From positions 1 through 5,330 of the forward strand of contig JAAZKL010000329.1 of NCBI GenBank assembly GCA_012799845.1: a DNA stretch of 5,330 nucleotides, in the 5' to 3' direction. Position 1 is the stretch's first letter. Each line of letters starts with the position of its first letter. Of this stretch, positions 4,420 to 5,330 are shown one piece after another. A program made the translations under genes and the position numbers. The stretch is from Clostridiaceae bacterium (GTDB lineage: Bacteria; Bacillota; Clostridia; Acetivibrionales; DTU013). The notes beneath the pieces are model-generated. The model was not told where the DNA came from and did not search any database. It worked only from the letters and a program-made list of their open reading frames with translations.

Positions 4420-5330
4420 TCACTGTGCGGCAGCTTCCAGAGGCAAAGAGAAATACACAGTTGCTCCCTCGTCTACCTTGCCTTCTATCCAAACCTTACC
4501 TTCATGCTTTTCAACTATCTTCTTGACAGTGACCAGACCGATGCCCGTACCGTCGAACTCGTCAGATGTATGCAGCCGCTGGAACAATCCGAACAGCTTG
4601 CCCGAATACTTCATATCAAAGCCGATGCCGTTGTCCCTGATGTAAAAGACATAATGATCCTGCGTAATGGTACACCCGACGGCAACGACCGCCTTCTCCC
4701 TGATGCCGGTGAACTTCATGGAATTCGATATGATGTTCTGGAGCAACTGCCTGAACAGGATGCGGTCCACAAAAACACACGGCAGGCTTGTCTCGATGGC
4801 AAGCCTTATATCCCTGTCCGGATACGCCAGCTTCAGTTCATTGAAAACTTCGGTAACCATGGCCTCCAGATCCACCGGCTCCTTGTTCAGAATAGCGGCC
4901 GATGTTTTGGAGTATTGCAGGATCATATTGATCATTTTTATGGATTCCCTGCTTATATTGCTTATGTTGTTCAGCATCTGTACTGCATCGCTGTCCAGCT
5001 TGTCCCCGAAATCCTCAAGAAGTATCCTGACATAACCGTCAACTGCCCTCATGGGGGACTTCATATCATGAGATACCGTATAAGCGAAGGATTCCAGTTC
5101 GGCCACAGCCTCCCTGAGCTTCGCCGTCCTGTCTGCAACACGTTTTTCCAGCTCGGCATTGAGCTTCCTGACTTCCTTCAGCGCCATCCTGTAATCCGTG
5201 ATATTCTCGAAAATCACTCCTATCTGGTCTTCCGCGATCAAAAACGGCTCGACCAGGTAGTATTGCTTCCTCTGTGGGTCATAAGTCTCGAACCTCCCCG
5301 ACCGGCCCGTGTCTAGCAGGTTCTGGTAGC
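4420..5330 (-). CDS. PAS-domain sensor histidine kinase (5' end outside window)
   Basis: The frame is open from the window edge and 302 residues are visible. The first 50 or so are the end of a PAS domain (GRFETYDPQ, then IGVIFENITDYR), which merges into a helical linker (KLNAELEKRVADRTAKL). The HisKA domain has its H-box at SHDMKSPMRAVDGY, with the phospho-accepting histidine at visible residue 87 (codon 5068-5070). The ATP-binding domain has an N-box (QNIISNSMKFT), G1 (DNGIGF), F-box (KLFGLFQRLH) and G2 (DGTGIGL), all intact, so it should be an active autokinase. The H-box resembles the phytochrome-like kinase group. No receiver domain follows; the protein ends shortly after the catalytic domain (PLEAAAQ). 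A TTG at 5239-5241 is not the true start, because it would cut the PAS domain. It lies just upstream of, and is probably translationally coupled to, the GGDEF-EAL gene. No response regulator is visible. Confidence 0.93.
   Translation of the reverse strand, partial: YQNLLDTGRSGRFETYDPQRKQYYLVEPFLIAEDQIGVIFENITDYRMALKEVRKLNAELEKRVADRTAKLREAVAELESFAYTVSHDMKSPMRAVDGYVRILLEDFGDKLDSDAVQMLNNISNISRESIKMINMILQYSKTSAAILNKEPVDLEAMVTEVFNELKLAYPDRDIRLAIETSLPCVFVDRILFRQLLQNIISNSMKFTGIREKAVVAVGCTITQDHYVFYIRDNGIGFDMKYSGKLFGLFQRLHTSDEFDGTGIGLVTVKKIVEKHEGKVWIEGKVDEGATVYFSLPLEAAAQ

Noticed and set aside
5239..5241. TTG as the start of the histidine kinase
   Set aside because: The frame continues open to the window edge and the upstream residues are clear PAS-domain sequence, so the gene starts outside the window.
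4504..5316. A 270-residue plus-strand reading frame
   Set aside because: It is the shadow of the histidine kinase, which has all of its boxes on the minus strand.

Overview
The window reads as chromosomal DNA of an anaerobic fermentative bacterium, most likely a Firmicute of the Clostridia type. The evidence is three subunits of a Na+-translocating decarboxylase with a separate biotin carrier, strong purine-rich ribosome binding sites, a near-consensus sigma-A promoter, mid-range GC, and frequent ATA (Ile) and AGG (Arg) codons. The phylum is an inference; Synergistota-like anaerobes would look similar.

Left part (1-1948, all minus strand): an operon transcribed towards position 1 encodes the small membrane-anchor (delta/OadG-type) subunit, a 140-residue biotin carrier protein, and the integral-membrane beta subunit. 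The beta subunit is cut by the window edge about 15-20 residues before its expected C-terminus. Together with a carboxyltransferase alpha subunit that is not in this window, these would move CO2 from a carboxylated acid or acyl-CoA to biotin, then release it at the beta subunit while exporting Na+. The substrate (methylmalonyl-CoA, glutaconyl-CoA, oxaloacetate or malonate) cannot be decided from the visible subunits. A very good minus-strand promoter (2104-2132) lies about 150 bases before the delta gene.

Middle part (1949-2747): a gene-poor intergenic region carries the minus-strand promoter, a likely divergent plus-strand promoter (2180-2208), and a plus-strand leader of about 200 bases with several short hairpins and imperfect repeats. 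It then holds a 92-residue acidic orphan protein gene (2422-2700, plus). A short space with a weak hairpin separates this from the converging genes to the right.

Right part (2748-5330, minus strand): a two-gene signalling operon. The upstream gene is a PAS-containing histidine kinase whose 5' end lies outside the window. The downstream gene starts within a few bases of the kinase stop and encodes a membrane-anchored GGDEF-EAL protein. Both c-di-GMP domains carry substitutions at catalytic positions (AGDKF for GGDEF, IDNFG for IDDFG, GDGVE for AEGVE), so it may be a weakened enzyme or a c-di-GMP/GTP-sensing regulator rather than an ordinary cyclase/phosphodiesterase.

I found no RNA gene, CRISPR array, insertion sequence or recognised riboswitch. 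The least ordinary items are the doubly degenerate GGDEF-EAL protein and the structured leader in front of the unrecognised 92-residue protein.
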